DNA of 64,000 nt, from assembly GCA_033763895.1 (NCBI GenBank), contig JANRJQ010000014.1, positions 1-64,000 of the forward strand, given 5' to 3'. The first letter of the stretch is position 1, and each line of letters begins with the position of its first letter. The stretch comes from Chloroherpetonaceae bacterium. GTDB taxonomy: Bacteria; Bacteroidota; Chlorobiia; Chlorobiales; Thermochlorobacteraceae. Positions 53,466 through 63,267 of the stretch are shown in pieces. The position numbers and the translations under genes were made by a program. The notes beneath the pieces were generated by a model that worked only from the letters and a program-made list of their open reading frames with translations, was not told the DNA's origin and searched no databases.

Positions 53466-55580
53466 TTATTCTTCTTCGCCCTGACGAAGCTTCTCTAAGA
53501 TTGAAAAATCTTCGAGGGTTGTGGTATCGCCTTTGATTTCGGAGCCTGAAGCAAGTTCGCGCAAAAGGCGACGCATAATTTTGCCGCTTCTTGTTTTTGG
53601 CAATCCGGCAGCAAAGCGTATTTCATCGGGCTTCGCGATAGAGCCAATCTCTTTCGCCACATGCTCGCGCAAGTTTTCTTTAACGGCTTGATCGCCTATA
53701 AAGCCTTCTTTCAAGGTTACAAAAGCAATAAGGGCGTTACCTTTCATTTCATCTGGGCGAGAGACAACGGCTGCTTCTGCAACAGAAGAATGCGCAACTA
53801 ATGCGCTTTCTACTTCACTTGTTCCAAGTCGATGCCCCGAAACATTGACCACATCATCGACACGCCCCATTATCCAAATGTATCCGTCGCTATCTTTTCG
53901 TGCGCCATCGCCGGTGAAATACATACCTTCAATTTCAGACCAATACGTTTTTTCGTAACGGGTGTTATCGCCATAAATGGTTCGAAGCATTGAAGGCCAA
54001 GGCTTTTTTACAACCAAGTACCCGCCTTCATTGGCTTTACAAGGCGTTCCATCTTTTCGAACTACATCAACGGCAATGCCGGGCAATGGCCGTGTCGCGG
54101 TGCCCGGTTTAGTGGGTGTTGCTCCGGGAAGCGGAGAGACCATAATTCCACCGGTTTCGGTTTGCCACCACGTGTCAACAATCGGGCAGCGTTTTCCGCC
54201 TACAACGGTGTGATACCACATCCACGCTTCAGGATTGATGGGTTCGCCCACGGTTCCTAAAAGGCGAAGTGTAGAAAGATTTCTTTTTGTCACCCACTCA
54301 TCACCTGCCTTAATAAATGAGCGAATGGCTGTTGGCGCTGTGTAGAGAATGGTCACTTTGTGGCGCTCAATCATTTCCCAAACTCTGCCCCAATTGGGGA
54401 AGTTTACAGCGCCTTCGTACATCAAGACCGTTGCGCCATTGATGAGTGGACCATAAGTAATGTAGCTGTGACCTGTAATCCATCCGACATCTGCCGTGCA
54501 CCAATACACATCTTCATCACGTATATCAAAGACGAGCTTATGAGAATTTCCGGCATGAACCATATAGCCTCCGGTGGTATGCAAAATCCCTTTTGGTTTT
54601 CCGGTTGAGCCACTGGTGTAGAGAATAAAGAGCGGATCTTCTGCATTCATGTGTTCGGCCTCGTGGTGCTCGCTTGCAAGGCTCATGAGATCGTGCCAAA
54701 GATGATCTCGCCCTTCGACTAAAGTTGGAACACTTTGCCCGCGTTGAAAGACAATGACATTTTCGACACTTGGCGTATTAACCAATGCCTCGTCAACGGT
54801 TTGTTTTAGGTTTAAGGTGGATCCACGTCGAAATACGGAGTCAGAACAGACCACCATTTTGGCTTCGGCATCATTGATGCGGTCGGCTAAGGCTTGCGCC
54901 GAGAAACCGCCAAATACGATGTTATGAACTGCCCCTATTCGTGCGCAGCCAAGCGCAGCAATGACAAGTTCAGGTGACATCCCCATATAAATCGCCACGC
55001 GATCACCCTTTTCGACGCCACGTCTTTTAAGGGCATTTGCAAATTTACAGACTTCACGGTGCAATTGGAGGTAAGTGAATGTGCGTACCTCTCCAGTTTC
55101 CGATTCCCAAATAATCGCCGCTTTATTTTTTCGAAAACTATTTAAATGACGATCAAGGGCATTGTAACAGATATTTGTCGTACCGCCAACAAACCACTTG
55201 GCATAAGGGGTTTTCCATTCCAACACTTTATTCCATTTCCGAAACCAATGAAATCCGGAAGCCACTTTTGCCCAATAGGCTTCGGGATTTTTTTCCGCAG
55301 ATTTATACAAGGCTTCATACTCAGCCATCGATTTGATATAGGCAGCTTTTGAAAAAGACGCGTTTGGCTTTATTACACGCTTTTCAACCAGCATAGAGCT
55401 TATCGAAACTTCACTGTTTTTTTCACCTGTCTTCACAGGCTCTTTTGTTTTCTTATTAACTTTAGAACTGCTTGTTTTTTTTGCAAGTGGCTTTGGCGGC
55501 GTCTTTTTTACTGCTTTACTTGCCGATGGTTTCGCTTTACCGCTTGAGGCTGTTTTTTTGGATGGTTTTTTTTCAGGCAT
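53466..55580 (-). CDS. acs: Acetyl-CoA synthetase (AMP-forming) with a lysine-rich N-terminal extension
   Basis: The enzyme activates acetate to acetyl-CoA via acetyl-AMP. The 704-residue protein shows the ATP/AMP loop [11 protein letters not shown], the motif WWQTETGG, and the C-terminal regulatory lysine K667 in [11 protein letters not shown] (the lysine acetylated in characterised Acs). The catalytic body starts near residue 75. The first 60 or so residues are a Lys/Ala/Ser/Pro low-complexity tail ([19 protein letters not shown] and on), absent from standard Acs proteins. The gene is monocistronic, divergent from hisD. It would feed acetate into citrate synthase and the TCA cycle. Confidence 0.95.
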   Translation of the reverse strand: MPEKKPSKKTASSGKAKPSASKAVKKTPPKPLAKKTSSSKVNKKTKEPVKTGEKNSEVSISSMLVEKRVIKPNASFSKAAYIKSMAEYEALYKSAEKNPEAYWAKVASGFHWFRKWNKVLEWKTPYAKWFVGGTTNICYNALDRHLNSFRKNKAAIIWESETGEVRTFTYLQLHREVCKFANALKRRGVEKGDRVAIYMGMSPELVIAALGCARIGAVHNIVFGGFSAQALADRINDAEAKMVVCSDSVFRRGSTLNLKQTVDEALVNTPSVENVIVFQRGQSVPTLVEGRDHLWHDLMSLASEHHEAEHMNAEDPLFILYTSGSTGKPKGILHTTGGYMVHAGNSHKLVFDIRDEDVYWCTADVGWITGHSYITYGPLINGATVLMYEGAVNFPNWGRVWEMIERHKVTILYTAPTAIRSFIKAGDEWVTKRNLSTLRLLGTVGEPINPEAWMWYHTVVGGKRCPIVDTWWQTETGGIMVSPLPGATPTKPGTATRPLPGIAVDVVRKDGTPCKANEGGYLVVKKPWPSMLRTIYGDNTRYEKTYWSEIEGMYFTGDGARKDSDGYIWIMGRVDDVVNVSGHRLGTSEVESALVAHSSVAEAAVVSRPDEMKGNALIAFVTLKEGFIGDQAVKENLREHVAKEIGSIAKPDEIRFAAGLPKTRSGKIMRRLLRELASGSEIKGDTTTLEDFSILEKLRQGEEE

Positions 55581-55685
55581 AAATGTATTCCATTTAGTTA
55601 ATTGGTTATTCAGGTTTCCCTTAAAAGTTGTTTAAATGTTTTGCTGAAAGAAAAAATCAAACGATGGAACCTTTGTTTGAGGTTC

Positions 55686-57071
55686 ATGAATAAGTTCAAA
55701 CATACATCACGAATGAGAAAAATTTCAAACAAAAATCGATTAAGATTGATTCTTCATAAAGATTCCCCAAATGCGATTCACGCCTTTCTGAACCGAGCGA
55801 CTCCCTATGATGAGAATACCGAGAAACTTGTTAAAGACATCTTACATTCCGTAAGGCTCAATGGTGATCAAGCTGTACGGGACTTTACAAAAAAATTTGA
55901 CGGTGCAAATATTCGAGATTTTAGGGTAAGTGAACGTGCCATAAACGCAGCTTATCGTAGCGCGAATAAATTATTTCTCTCAATTTTGGAGGAAGCGGCT
56001 GCGAATATCGAGAGGTTTCACAAAAATGAACTTGAGAAAAGTTTTTTTTATGATGATGGCGATGGGGTGATGCTTGGTCAAAAAATCTCTCCGATTGAGC
56101 GTGCGTTGCTTTATGCGCCGGGTGGCAAGGCAAGCTACCCGTCCTCGGTTCTCATGAATGCTATTCCTGCTAAGGTTGCGGGCGTTGAGGAGATATACCT
56201 CACTTCCCCTTGTAATGCAACTGGCGAATTAAAATCTGAAATTCTTTTGGCGGCAACAGTTGCAGGTATTAAGAATGTGTACCGCATTGGTGGCGCTCAA
56301 GCAATCGCCGCGTTTGCCTTTGGAACAGAAACCTTGCCAAAGGTTGATAAAATTACAGGGCCGGGGAATCGGTTTGTTGCCTTGGCAAAGCGTTTCGTTT
56401 TTGGAACCGTTGGGATTGATAGCATTGCAGGGCCTTCGGAAATTACCATCATTGCTGATGAAACAGCTGAACCCGAAGAAGTGGTAATGGATTTATTCTC
56501 ACAAGCCGAGCACGATACCGATGCCTCAGCCGTTTTGATTACACCTTCAAAGAAGTTGGCGTACACTGTTCAAAAATTAGTCGAAACGCTGTTGCCCAAA
56601 ATGCCTCGCGCTGATGTCATTTCAGAAGCCATTAATAAGCACTCTGCCATTATTCTCACCGAGTCGATTGAAGATGCGGTTATAATCTCAAATCAATTGG
56701 CTCCGGAGCATTTAGAAATTCAAACGCATGACCCTTGGGCACTCTTGCCGTTCATCAAACATGCCGGGGCTGTTTTTTTAGGCAGAGCTTCAAGTGAACC
56801 TGTGGGCGATTACTTTGCAGGACCGAATCATACACTCCCAACCAGCGGCACGGCCCGTTTCTTCTCTGCCCTTTCAGTACGCGATTTTCAGAAGCGTACT
56901 TCTATCATTGCATATACAAATAAGCGCTTGGAAAGAACCGGTCCGCTGATTGCCGAATTTGCTGAACGTGAAGGGCTTTTTGCACATGCCGGCGCGATTC
57001 GCGCACGCTTGAAGAAAACCGGTTCTGCTTCTTCAAGTGAGAAGAATAAGGCTAAAGGAAAGCGCGCATGA
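55686..57071 (+). CDS. hisD: Histidinol dehydrogenase with a short basic C-terminal tail
   Basis: HisD converts histidinol to histidine in two NAD-linked steps. The 461-residue product includes the GPGN segment (ITGPGNRFVALAKRF), SEITIIADETAEPE, the zinc-site region SQAEHDTDASAVLIT, EHLEIQTHDPWAL, and PVGDYFAGPNHTLPTSGTAR. Three starts are possible; the ATG at 55686 was chosen because GAGG lies four bases before it. The C-terminal 20 residues are Lys/Ser-rich. It overlaps anmK by 4 bp (ATGA), and anmK overlaps the next gene the same way. No other his gene is in the window. Confidence 0.95.
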   Translation: MNKFKHTSRMRKISNKNRLRLILHKDSPNAIHAFLNRATPYDENTEKLVKDILHSVRLNGDQAVRDFTKKFDGANIRDFRVSERAINAAYRSANKLFLSILEEAAANIERFHKNELEKSFFYDDGDGVMLGQKISPIERALLYAPGGKASYPSSVLMNAIPAKVAGVEEIYLTSPCNATGELKSEILLAATVAGIKNVYRIGGAQAIAAFAFGTETLPKVDKITGPGNRFVALAKRFVFGTVGIDSIAGPSEITIIADETAEPEEVVMDLFSQAEHDTDASAVLITPSKKLAYTVQKLVETLLPKMPRADVISEAINKHSAIILTESIEDAVIISNQLAPEHLEIQTHDPWALLPFIKHAGAVFLGRASSEPVGDYFAGPNHTLPTSGTARFFSALSVRDFQKRTSIIAYTNKRLERTGPLIAEFAEREGLFAHAGAIRARLKKTGSASSSEKNKAKGKRA

Positions 57072-58258
57072 TTTCAATTAAACCGACTCGCAGCAAGCGT
57101 CTTGGGCTTGGACTCCTGTCAGGCACTTCGCTTGACGGGATTGATGCCGGTCTTTTTGAAATTAATGGTAACACCGATTCTCCTTCAATTTCGACAAAAG
57201 CATTTCGCGTTTTTCCTTTTTCGAAATCACTTCATTCCTCAATTCTCAAGAATCTCAATCCCGAATCCGCCAAATTGAATGAGCTATCGGAATTGAACAT
57301 AGCTATTGCCAATGCATTTGCCGATGCGTCATTGAAGCTTTTGAAAAAAGAACGACTGCCCGCAACTTCTGTTGATTTTATTGGCTCTCACGGGCAAACT
57401 TTTTGGCATGATCCAAAGGGAGGTACACTGAAAACCCGCTCGACTTTTCAACTCGGGGATGGCTCAGTTATTGCTTCTAGAACAGGGATTCTGACAGTTT
57501 CTGACTTTCGAACGGCAGAACTTGCTTTCGGCTCTGAAGGCGCGCCACTCGTGCCGTTTCTTGATTTTGCGCTTTACAGGCATCAAACGGAGAATCGGGT
57601 TTTAATAAATATTGGCGGGATATCGAATGTCACTTTTTTGCCTAGAAAAACTTCAAGGATAGAGCCGATTTACTTTGATGCAGGGCCGGGGAATGTCTTG
57701 ATTGATAAGGCCGCGAGGTTACATTTTGGCGTCCCCTTTGACAGCTCCGGAAAATTTGCCAAGAACGGAAAGGCAAACCAATTATTACTTAAAGAATTTT
57801 TAAAAGAACCTTTTTATAAAAAGCGCCCTCCGAAATCTACCGGGAGAGAACTATTTTCTGATGGTTACTTTGAAAGACTTACCACTCGAATGAATGAGGA
57901 GGGCTTAAGTAAAGCAAATCATTTGGCGACACTCACAATGCTTACAGTATCAACACTTGCAGCACAAATCAAGCGATTTATTTTGAAGCGTTTGACAGGT
58001 GAGCCGCTTCATTTGATTTCTATTGGTGGGGGAGGTGCCAAAAATACTTTTATGATGGAGTTGCTTCGGGGGCATTTTCCAAACACGCGTCTTGTTTTAC
58101 AGCAAGAATTGGCGATGAATTGCGGTGGAGTTTTAGAGGCAAAAGCAAAAGAAGCTGCCCTTTTTGCTTTGCTTGCGGATGCCGCACTTTCGGGAATTAG
58201 TGCTTCAATGAAAACACCTGCAATTTTGGGAAAAATCTCTTTACCTCCCGTCAAATGA
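57068..58258 (+). CDS. anmK: Anhydro-N-acetylmuramic acid kinase
   Basis: AnmK phosphorylates and hydrolyses anhydro-N-acetylmuramic acid to MurNAc-6-phosphate in peptidoglycan recycling. The 396-residue product has the N-terminal GLLSGTSLDGIDAGLFE phosphate-binding motif, FIGSHGQTFWHDP, and a DAGPGNVLIDKAARLHFG segment that binds the substrate. The length is normal. It begins inside the last codons of hisD and ends inside the first codon of the next gene, so the three are translationally coupled. Confidence 0.93.
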   Translation: MISIKPTRSKRLGLGLLSGTSLDGIDAGLFEINGNTDSPSISTKAFRVFPFSKSLHSSILKNLNPESAKLNELSELNIAIANAFADASLKLLKKERLPATSVDFIGSHGQTFWHDPKGGTLKTRSTFQLGDGSVIASRTGILTVSDFRTAELAFGSEGAPLVPFLDFALYRHQTENRVLINIGGISNVTFLPRKTSRIEPIYFDAGPGNVLIDKAARLHFGVPFDSSGKFAKNGKANQLLLKEFLKEPFYKKRPPKSTGRELFSDGYFERLTTRMNEEGLSKANHLATLTMLTVSTLAAQIKRFILKRLTGEPLHLISIGGGGAKNTFMMELLRGHFPNTRLVLQQELAMNCGGVLEAKAKEAALFALLADAALSGISASMKTPAILGKISLPPVK

Positions 58259-59433
58259 AGCCTCTTTTCGTGCGTCTCGTTTCTCTCTCTTTGCTTGCTG
58301 CGATTAATTCTCTGTTCATTTATAAATATTCTGCTCGACTTACATCCTTATTTTTGCCAATTTCACTCTTGTCATTCGTTTTATTTATTGGTTTCTATTG
58401 GTGGTTGCTTAATAGAACCGTAAAACAGGATGCTTTAAAGTCTTATCTGATGTTGGCGCTTATCGCTTTGATGTCCATACCGCTATTGATTTTAAATCCA
58501 GTGCTTGAATTGAAGGTTGACCGATGGATGATGATTCAAACATTTTGGGATAACTTTTTTTCGGGAAGTTACCCTTACGCTCCGCGTTATACTTTTTACA
58601 ATCAAAATGTGCCTGCACCGTTACCCTATTATTTTCTTTTCACCTTTCCCTTTTATCTCGTTCGTGAAATCAGTCTTGTTACTCTTTTCACGCTTTTGTT
58701 GGTTGTGTTTTTGTATCAGCGAGCAACAGATAGGAAAATTCATCTTAATCGTGATATAAAGCCACAGGCATATTTTCATGCAACGATGTTTTTACTTTTT
58801 CTTATTGTGATGCCAGCATTTTGGTGGGAAGTGACAACCCGCAGCGCTTTACTTTTCAATTCGCTTTTAATTCTCACCTTTATTTGTTATTGGCTTAATG
58901 ATGCATTGCTCTTGCAAAGAGGATCATTATGGATTTATGCAGTTGGGTTTGGAATGCTTTGTGGGACGAGGAGCGTGATGGCTTTACCGCTTTTTATTTG
59001 TTTGGTTTATGCCGTGAGGGAATCGGGGCAAGTTCGTATTTATGCCGGATTCTTATTTGTTGCCGCGATCGTGTTCATTTTGCCTTTTGCATTGCTTTAT
59101 GCGTTCGACCCTATTCTATTTTTTCAGTATAATCCTTTGATTTCACAATCGCTTGTACTGCCATATCAGTGGTCTGTGTGGTTGATCATTTTTTGTTTTT
59201 TTCTTTTGATTTTTACGACATCATTTGATCGGGTGATTTTTTTTTCAGGGTTGATTTTATTTGCGGGAGCTTTTCTATCGTTGGGATATTTTTCGAGTCA
59301 ATCGGGGTGGAACGCCGCCGTATTTGGAAGTTTGTGTGATATCTCTTACTTCATTCTCTCGATTCCATTTTTCATTGCGTCGATATATCGTGAATTGGAT
59401 AAAAGGGAGTCACGCTCCCTTTTATCACAATGA
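58255..59433 (+). CDS. Polytopic membrane protein, possible GT-C-like glycosyltransferase
   Basis: The 392-residue protein has about ten hydrophobic helices. After the second helix the luminal loop carries VDRWMMIQTFWDNFFSGSYPYAPRYTFYN, an aspartate-containing pattern (D-x-W or DRW followed by a G/SGSYPY segment) that recalls GT-C glycosyltransferases. Alternatively it is an uncharacterised membrane protein. It overlaps the anmK stop by 4 bp (ATGA). Its last codons form the stem of a hairpin with T-run on the minus strand. Function is not established. Confidence 0.55.
   Translation: MKPLFVRLVSLSLLAAINSLFIYKYSARLTSLFLPISLLSFVLFIGFYWWLLNRTVKQDALKSYLMLALIALMSIPLLILNPVLELKVDRWMMIQTFWDNFFSGSYPYAPRYTFYNQNVPAPLPYYFLFTFPFYLVREISLVTLFTLLLVVFLYQRATDRKIHLNRDIKPQAYFHATMFLLFLIVMPAFWWEVTTRSALLFNSLLILTFICYWLNDALLLQRGSLWIYAVGFGMLCGTRSVMALPLFICLVYAVRESGQVRIYAGFLFVAAIVFILPFALLYAFDPILFFQYNPLISQSLVLPYQWSVWLIIFCFFLLIFTTSFDRVIFFSGLILFAGAFLSLGYFSSQSGWNAAVFGSLCDISYFILSIPFFIASIYRELDKRESRSLLSQ
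59398..59426 (-). terminator. Terminator inside the end of a coding sequence
   Basis: A 12-bp perfect stem (GATAAAAGGGAG with its complement) around a five-base loop lies within the last codons of the upstream gene (DKRESRSLLSQ). On the minus strand it is followed by a T-containing stretch (TTTTATC), 46 bases after the stop of the convergent small outer-membrane protein gene. It probably terminates that minus-strand transcript. Confidence 0.65.
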
Positions 59434-59471
59434 TGAAAGATTTGCAGCCAAGACCACCTGTTCGTTTTTGA

Positions 59472-59921
59472 TTACAGTGAAAAATCAATACCAATAAAAC
59501 CGCGATACCAACCGTCTCCTCCTTTTAAAAATACGGCAAGATTGCGTGAAAAAAAGTAACGCGCTCCACCTTGTAAGCCCAATGATGATGCACCATCAGT
59601 GACAGCTAACCCTAAGCCTACAAATAAGTCGAGTTGAGGTATTGATTGGATATCGAAATGATAGCTTCCGTGGGCTCCGAGCCAAATGTTGCTTCCACCG
59701 CTCACAAAATTGATACCTCCCATTACACCGACACCAATATAACCGATGCCGAGTTTGGGTGTCACGCCCCATTCCAATTGTCCGCCCAATGGAAATACTT
59801 TGTCACTCGTTCCCAGACCAATGCCCGCACCAGCCAAAAAAGTGTTCTGTCGAAATTGCGCGTTCGACTCCGCCGCAGTAAAAGCAATTAAAAGTGTGAT
59901 GATAAAGAGAATTTTTTTCAT
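59472..59921 (-). CDS. Small outer-membrane beta-barrel protein
   Basis: The 149-residue protein has a signal peptide (KKILFIITLLIAFTAAESNAQ) and about eight short glycine-rich beta-strands (GAGIGLGT, LEWGVTPKLGIGYIGVGVM, LFVGLGLAVTDG), ending DGWYRGFIGIDFSL with a terminal aromatic strand. The pattern resembles OmpA/OmpX-like eight-stranded barrels. No function can be assigned. It is transcribed on its own between the GT-C-like gene and pgeF. Confidence 0.7.
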   Translation of the reverse strand: MKKILFIITLLIAFTAAESNAQFRQNTFLAGAGIGLGTSDKVFPLGGQLEWGVTPKLGIGYIGVGVMGGINFVSGGSNIWLGAHGSYHFDIQSIPQLDLFVGLGLAVTDGASSLGLQGGARYFFSRNLAVFLKGGDGWYRGFIGIDFSL

Positions 59922-60010
59922 CGTTGTGTATTTAAGATTTTAAGAGTGTCATAATTAGAAAAATAATTATGAAGTTAATGTGATTCAGATAAGCTTTTGT
60001 TTCTATTTTT

Positions 60011-60760
60011 TTACTTTAACCCAATGACAGCAAGCATTCTTCCCGTGATACCGCCGCTTTTTCGATGCGAAAAAAATCGGTCTGGAGAGCTGGCCGTGCA
60101 CTCAGTTGAGATTTCCACTTTATCCCTTTTCACCCCATTCTCTTCCGCTTCTTTTGCCAACGCTGATTTTAAGTCAAGTAGAAATTTCCCTTGAATTTTA
60201 GATTCCCTGCTGAAGAGTGGGTCAAAGGCTTCGGCGACTTCCTCGCCGACTTCAAATTTTTCACTCCCGATACATGCTCCGATAAACATCAAGATATCAG
60301 CAGGATTAGAACCGTATTGTGCGTGTAAGGCGATAATCGTTTTGCTCAGAATTTTATCTTTTGCACCGCGCCACCCGGCATGAACGGCTGCAATCACTTG
60401 TTTTTTCGGGTCGTGCAGAAGGATTGGGGCACAGTCAGCAATCGAAACACCAATCAAAATTCCGGTTTGGTTTGTCATAAGTGCGTCAAATCCGTCATAA
60501 ATTCCGGGCATTTCAACTTTCAAAATGCTGCTCCCGTGGATTTGTCTTGAAAGGGCAACCTGCGATAAACGATAACCCAAGTGCGAAAAAAAACGATGCC
60601 TATTTTGATCGACATTTTCCGGGTTGTCGTTTGTGGAATTGCCCAAATTCAGTGAATCATAAGGCACAGGGCTGATACCGCCTTCGCGTGTACTTTGAGC
60701 GGCGATAAGGTTAAGATAGGGGTGAAAGATTTCAGGTCTGATTGGATTCATTTTTTTCAT
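60011..60760 (-). CDS. pgeF: Peptidoglycan editing factor / laccase-domain protein (PgeF, YfiH family)
   Basis: The 249-residue protein has the YfiH metal-binding pattern: QIHGSS near residue 74, an ADCAPILLHD segment (ligand cysteine), HAGWRGAKDK, and the C-terminal CTASSPDRFFSHRKSGG. In E. coli PgeF corrects mis-incorporated L-Ser in peptidoglycan precursors; related proteins are described as multicopper oxidase-like or purine-nucleoside-active. The start MKKMNPIRP could equally begin at the second ATG (MNPIRP). It is alone, divergent from the PorZ-like gene. Confidence 0.88.
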   Translation of the reverse strand: MKKMNPIRPEIFHPYLNLIAAQSTREGGISPVPYDSLNLGNSTNDNPENVDQNRHRFFSHLGYRLSQVALSRQIHGSSILKVEMPGIYDGFDALMTNQTGILIGVSIADCAPILLHDPKKQVIAAVHAGWRGAKDKILSKTIIALHAQYGSNPADILMFIGACIGSEKFEVGEEVAEAFDPLFSRESKIQGKFLLDLKSALAKEAEENGVKRDKVEISTECTASSPDRFFSHRKSGGITGRMLAVIGLK

Positions 60761-60873
60761 ATTGATTTCATCTCCTAAGTTATTGAAGAAGTCGGGTCTT
60801 TCAGTTCGAAATATTTCCTCTATTTTAACAAGTTGCTTTACTTCAATTTCATGAAAAGCTCACCTAAATCATT

Positions 60874-63267
60874 TTGGCTATTACTTCAAACTTGAATTCA
60901 ATCTTTGCGATCAACACTCGCTCTTTGAAGTGGAAGATTCCGTTGCATTTTTTTTCAGCAGTTGGTTTAACCCGTTTCATTGTGTTTTTTTTATCTCTAC
61001 TTACAACCGCTCTTCCGCTTCACGCTCAAATTTTGGGTCAATGGAAAAGCTACACATCCTTTAATATCGCCACATCAATCGCGGTTGAAAATGATTCCAC
61101 CTTATGGGTTGGAACGGAGGGCGGCTTGTATCGATATCGCACATCATCAGGCACTTTTAAAACATTCACCAATACAGAAGGCCTACCGGACACACGCGTA
61201 ACCGCTGTGATGTATGATTCCATTCGCAAAGGGCTATGGGTTGGTTTTGAAAGTGGCGTGCTTGGCTATTTCGATACGCAGCGAGAAACAACAGAGGCAT
61301 TTTTCGATCTTTCTCGAATTACGGATTTCCCTTCAAAATCGATTCGAGATTTGGTCATTCAAGGCGATACGCTTTGGGTGGCAACAGATTTTGGAATCGC
61401 GTTATTTCTTCCGCTTAGAAAAGAATTCAAAGAGAGTTATACCCGTTTTGGTTCTTTTCCAAGCGGAACAGCGGTTCGCCGAATTGCTTTTACAAAAACA
61501 CATCTCTTTGCAGCCACAGCCTCAGGTGTTGCACGAGCGTCTTTATCTTCCTTGAATTTACTTGCGCCTTCGGAATGGCAGAATATTTCCGGGACAAGTG
61601 GCGCACGAGATTTGCTTATCAAATCGGATTCACTTTTTGCCACAGGAGATTTTGGAACCTCATTTATCTCGGGTACTTCTTCTCAATTCATACGAAGTGG
61701 CGCCGCCTTTGGGCTATTTATCAATTCAACTTCTCCATCGTCCGAATTTTTGATTCTCACCTCTAACGGGCTCTTGACGCGAAGCGGAACATTTTTTTCA
61801 ACTGATTTCGCTCAATATTCACGAGGGGCTGTGCAAAACAATTTTCTTTGGATTGCTGATAAAACACTTTCACTTCGGCGGCTAAACTTATCACTTCCAT
61901 CCTCACCGGAATCATTGACGCCGAATGCCCCAAAAAATTCTCGATTTGATATCGTTCGGGTTGATGGTTTTGGCAGAGTTTGGGGAAGTTCTGCGTCCGA
62001 AAACCGCGGTGCTACAGGGTTTTCGCGCTTAGAGCTGAATGGCGTTTGGAAAAACTATGATAATTTTCGGGTTTTGAATTCTCAACCTATCCGTCAGTTT
62101 AATGATGTGCTCTCCGTTGGAGAAAAGACATATATCTCCACTTGGGGCGGTGGAATTTTCGAATTCGATTCTTTTGACTCAGTAAAAGTTTTTAACAACA
62201 CCACAGGCGACTTTACCGGCATTCCTTCCGATACAAGTTTTGTGGTATTGGCTGCATTAGGCTACGAACGCCGGTCTAATCTCATTTGGGCGCCAAGTTT
62301 AGGTACTCGCTCGAATCCCATTTACGCTTTTTCACCGGAGCAATCACGCGCAGTGAAAAGTTTTGGCAGCAGTGGACTTCAAACGGAAATCCCAACGGGC
62401 GCCAATGCCTTCGGTCTTTTTGTAACGAGCGATGGAAGAAAGTGGATTATTCTTCGTGAAGGCACTGAGGTTGGACGTGGAATCGCGGTTTTCGACGATC
62501 GTCGCACGCTTGAATCCCTTGCAGACGACCGGTGGTATCAACTAACCACACAGCCCAACTTTGGCGGTTTGCCTGACTCTCGTATCAATGCCATTGCTGA
62601 AGATCTTGATGGAACCGTTTGGCTTGCAACAGACCGCGGCGCAGCGTCTTTCTTTTCGAGCAGCGATGTCGGTTCAATTTCACTTAGCTCTTTCGATCCA
62701 TACCCACGCGGTACACCTTCAGCAACAACGGTTTTCGAGCTACGCAGTGAGGCTTTAACAGGCGTTGTTGTTGATGCTGCAAATCGAAAATGGTTCAGTT
62801 CTCCAAATGGTATTTGGGTGCTAAGTGCCAACGGCACAAGCATAGAAGCTCAATTCACAACCGCCAATTCGCCGCTTTTATCAAATACGGTTCGCTCAAT
62901 TTCGTATAATTCGGCAACGGGCACATTTTATTTTGCAACCGATCGTGGTCTTTCTGCCTTTACAACCTCAGCTGTTCGCGCTGCAAGCACTATCGAAGCG
63001 CTTTTTGTTTATCCAAACCCCTATCGATTACCCTCCGCTTCGCCGCTTACCATTCGAGGTTTAGCGGGCAATGCAACCGTGAAGATTCTAAGCTTTAGCG
63101 GTGCTTTGGTTCGCGAGATCGGCGCAACCCCGGCAGGTGCAATTCAATGGGACGGAAAGGATCAATCGGGGCAATGGGTGGCGAGCGGAATTTATTTGGC
63201 TGTGGCCGTGAGCGCCGATGGAAAGCAAGGCGGTGTGGGTAAAATTGCCGTTATTCGAACACGTTAG
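60874..63267 (+). CDS. PorZ-like beta-propeller protein with a T9SS C-terminal domain
   Basis: PorZ is a T9SS surface component that processes A-LPS anchored cargo in Porphyromonas. This 797-residue protein has a signal ending at LPLHAQ and then starts ILGQWKSYTSFNIATSIAVEN, resembling the PorZ N-terminus. A run of WVGTEGGLYRY, LWVGFESGVLGYFD and LWVATDFGIALF blades (two-component-regulator propeller type) follows. The C-terminal domain LFVYPNPYRL...GKDQSGQWVASGIYLAVAVSADGKQGGVGKIAVIRTR is T9SS-type. The start is unsure: no ATG fits; TTG at 60874 or 60925 gives a proper signal peptide. An ATG at 60851 is out of frame. It overlaps the convergent DUF2851 gene by 17 bp. Confidence 0.72.
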   Translation: MAITSNLNSIFAINTRSLKWKIPLHFFSAVGLTRFIVFFLSLLTTALPLHAQILGQWKSYTSFNIATSIAVENDSTLWVGTEGGLYRYRTSSGTFKTFTNTEGLPDTRVTAVMYDSIRKGLWVGFESGVLGYFDTQRETTEAFFDLSRITDFPSKSIRDLVIQGDTLWVATDFGIALFLPLRKEFKESYTRFGSFPSGTAVRRIAFTKTHLFAATASGVARASLSSLNLLAPSEWQNISGTSGARDLLIKSDSLFATGDFGTSFISGTSSQFIRSGAAFGLFINSTSPSSEFLILTSNGLLTRSGTFFSTDFAQYSRGAVQNNFLWIADKTLSLRRLNLSLPSSPESLTPNAPKNSRFDIVRVDGFGRVWGSSASENRGATGFSRLELNGVWKNYDNFRVLNSQPIRQFNDVLSVGEKTYISTWGGGIFEFDSFDSVKVFNNTTGDFTGIPSDTSFVVLAALGYERRSNLIWAPSLGTRSNPIYAFSPEQSRAVKSFGSSGLQTEIPTGANAFGLFVTSDGRKWIILREGTEVGRGIAVFDDRRTLESLADDRWYQLTTQPNFGGLPDSRINAIAEDLDGTVWLATDRGAASFFSSSDVGSISLSSFDPYPRGTPSATTVFELRSEALTGVVVDAANRKWFSSPNGIWVLSANGTSIEAQFTTANSPLLSNTVRSISYNSATGTFYFATDRGLSAFTTSAVRAASTIEALFVYPNPYRLPSASPLTIRGLAGNATVKILSFSGALVREIGATPAGAIQWDGKDQSGQWVASGIYLAVAVSADGKQGGVGKIAVIRTR

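Noticed and set aside
60851-60895. Short ATG frame MKSSPKSFWLLLQT as the real start of the PorZ-like gene
   Set aside because: It is out of frame with the propeller gene and ends after 14 codons. A frameshift near the start cannot be fully excluded, but the downstream frame already has a complete signal peptide.
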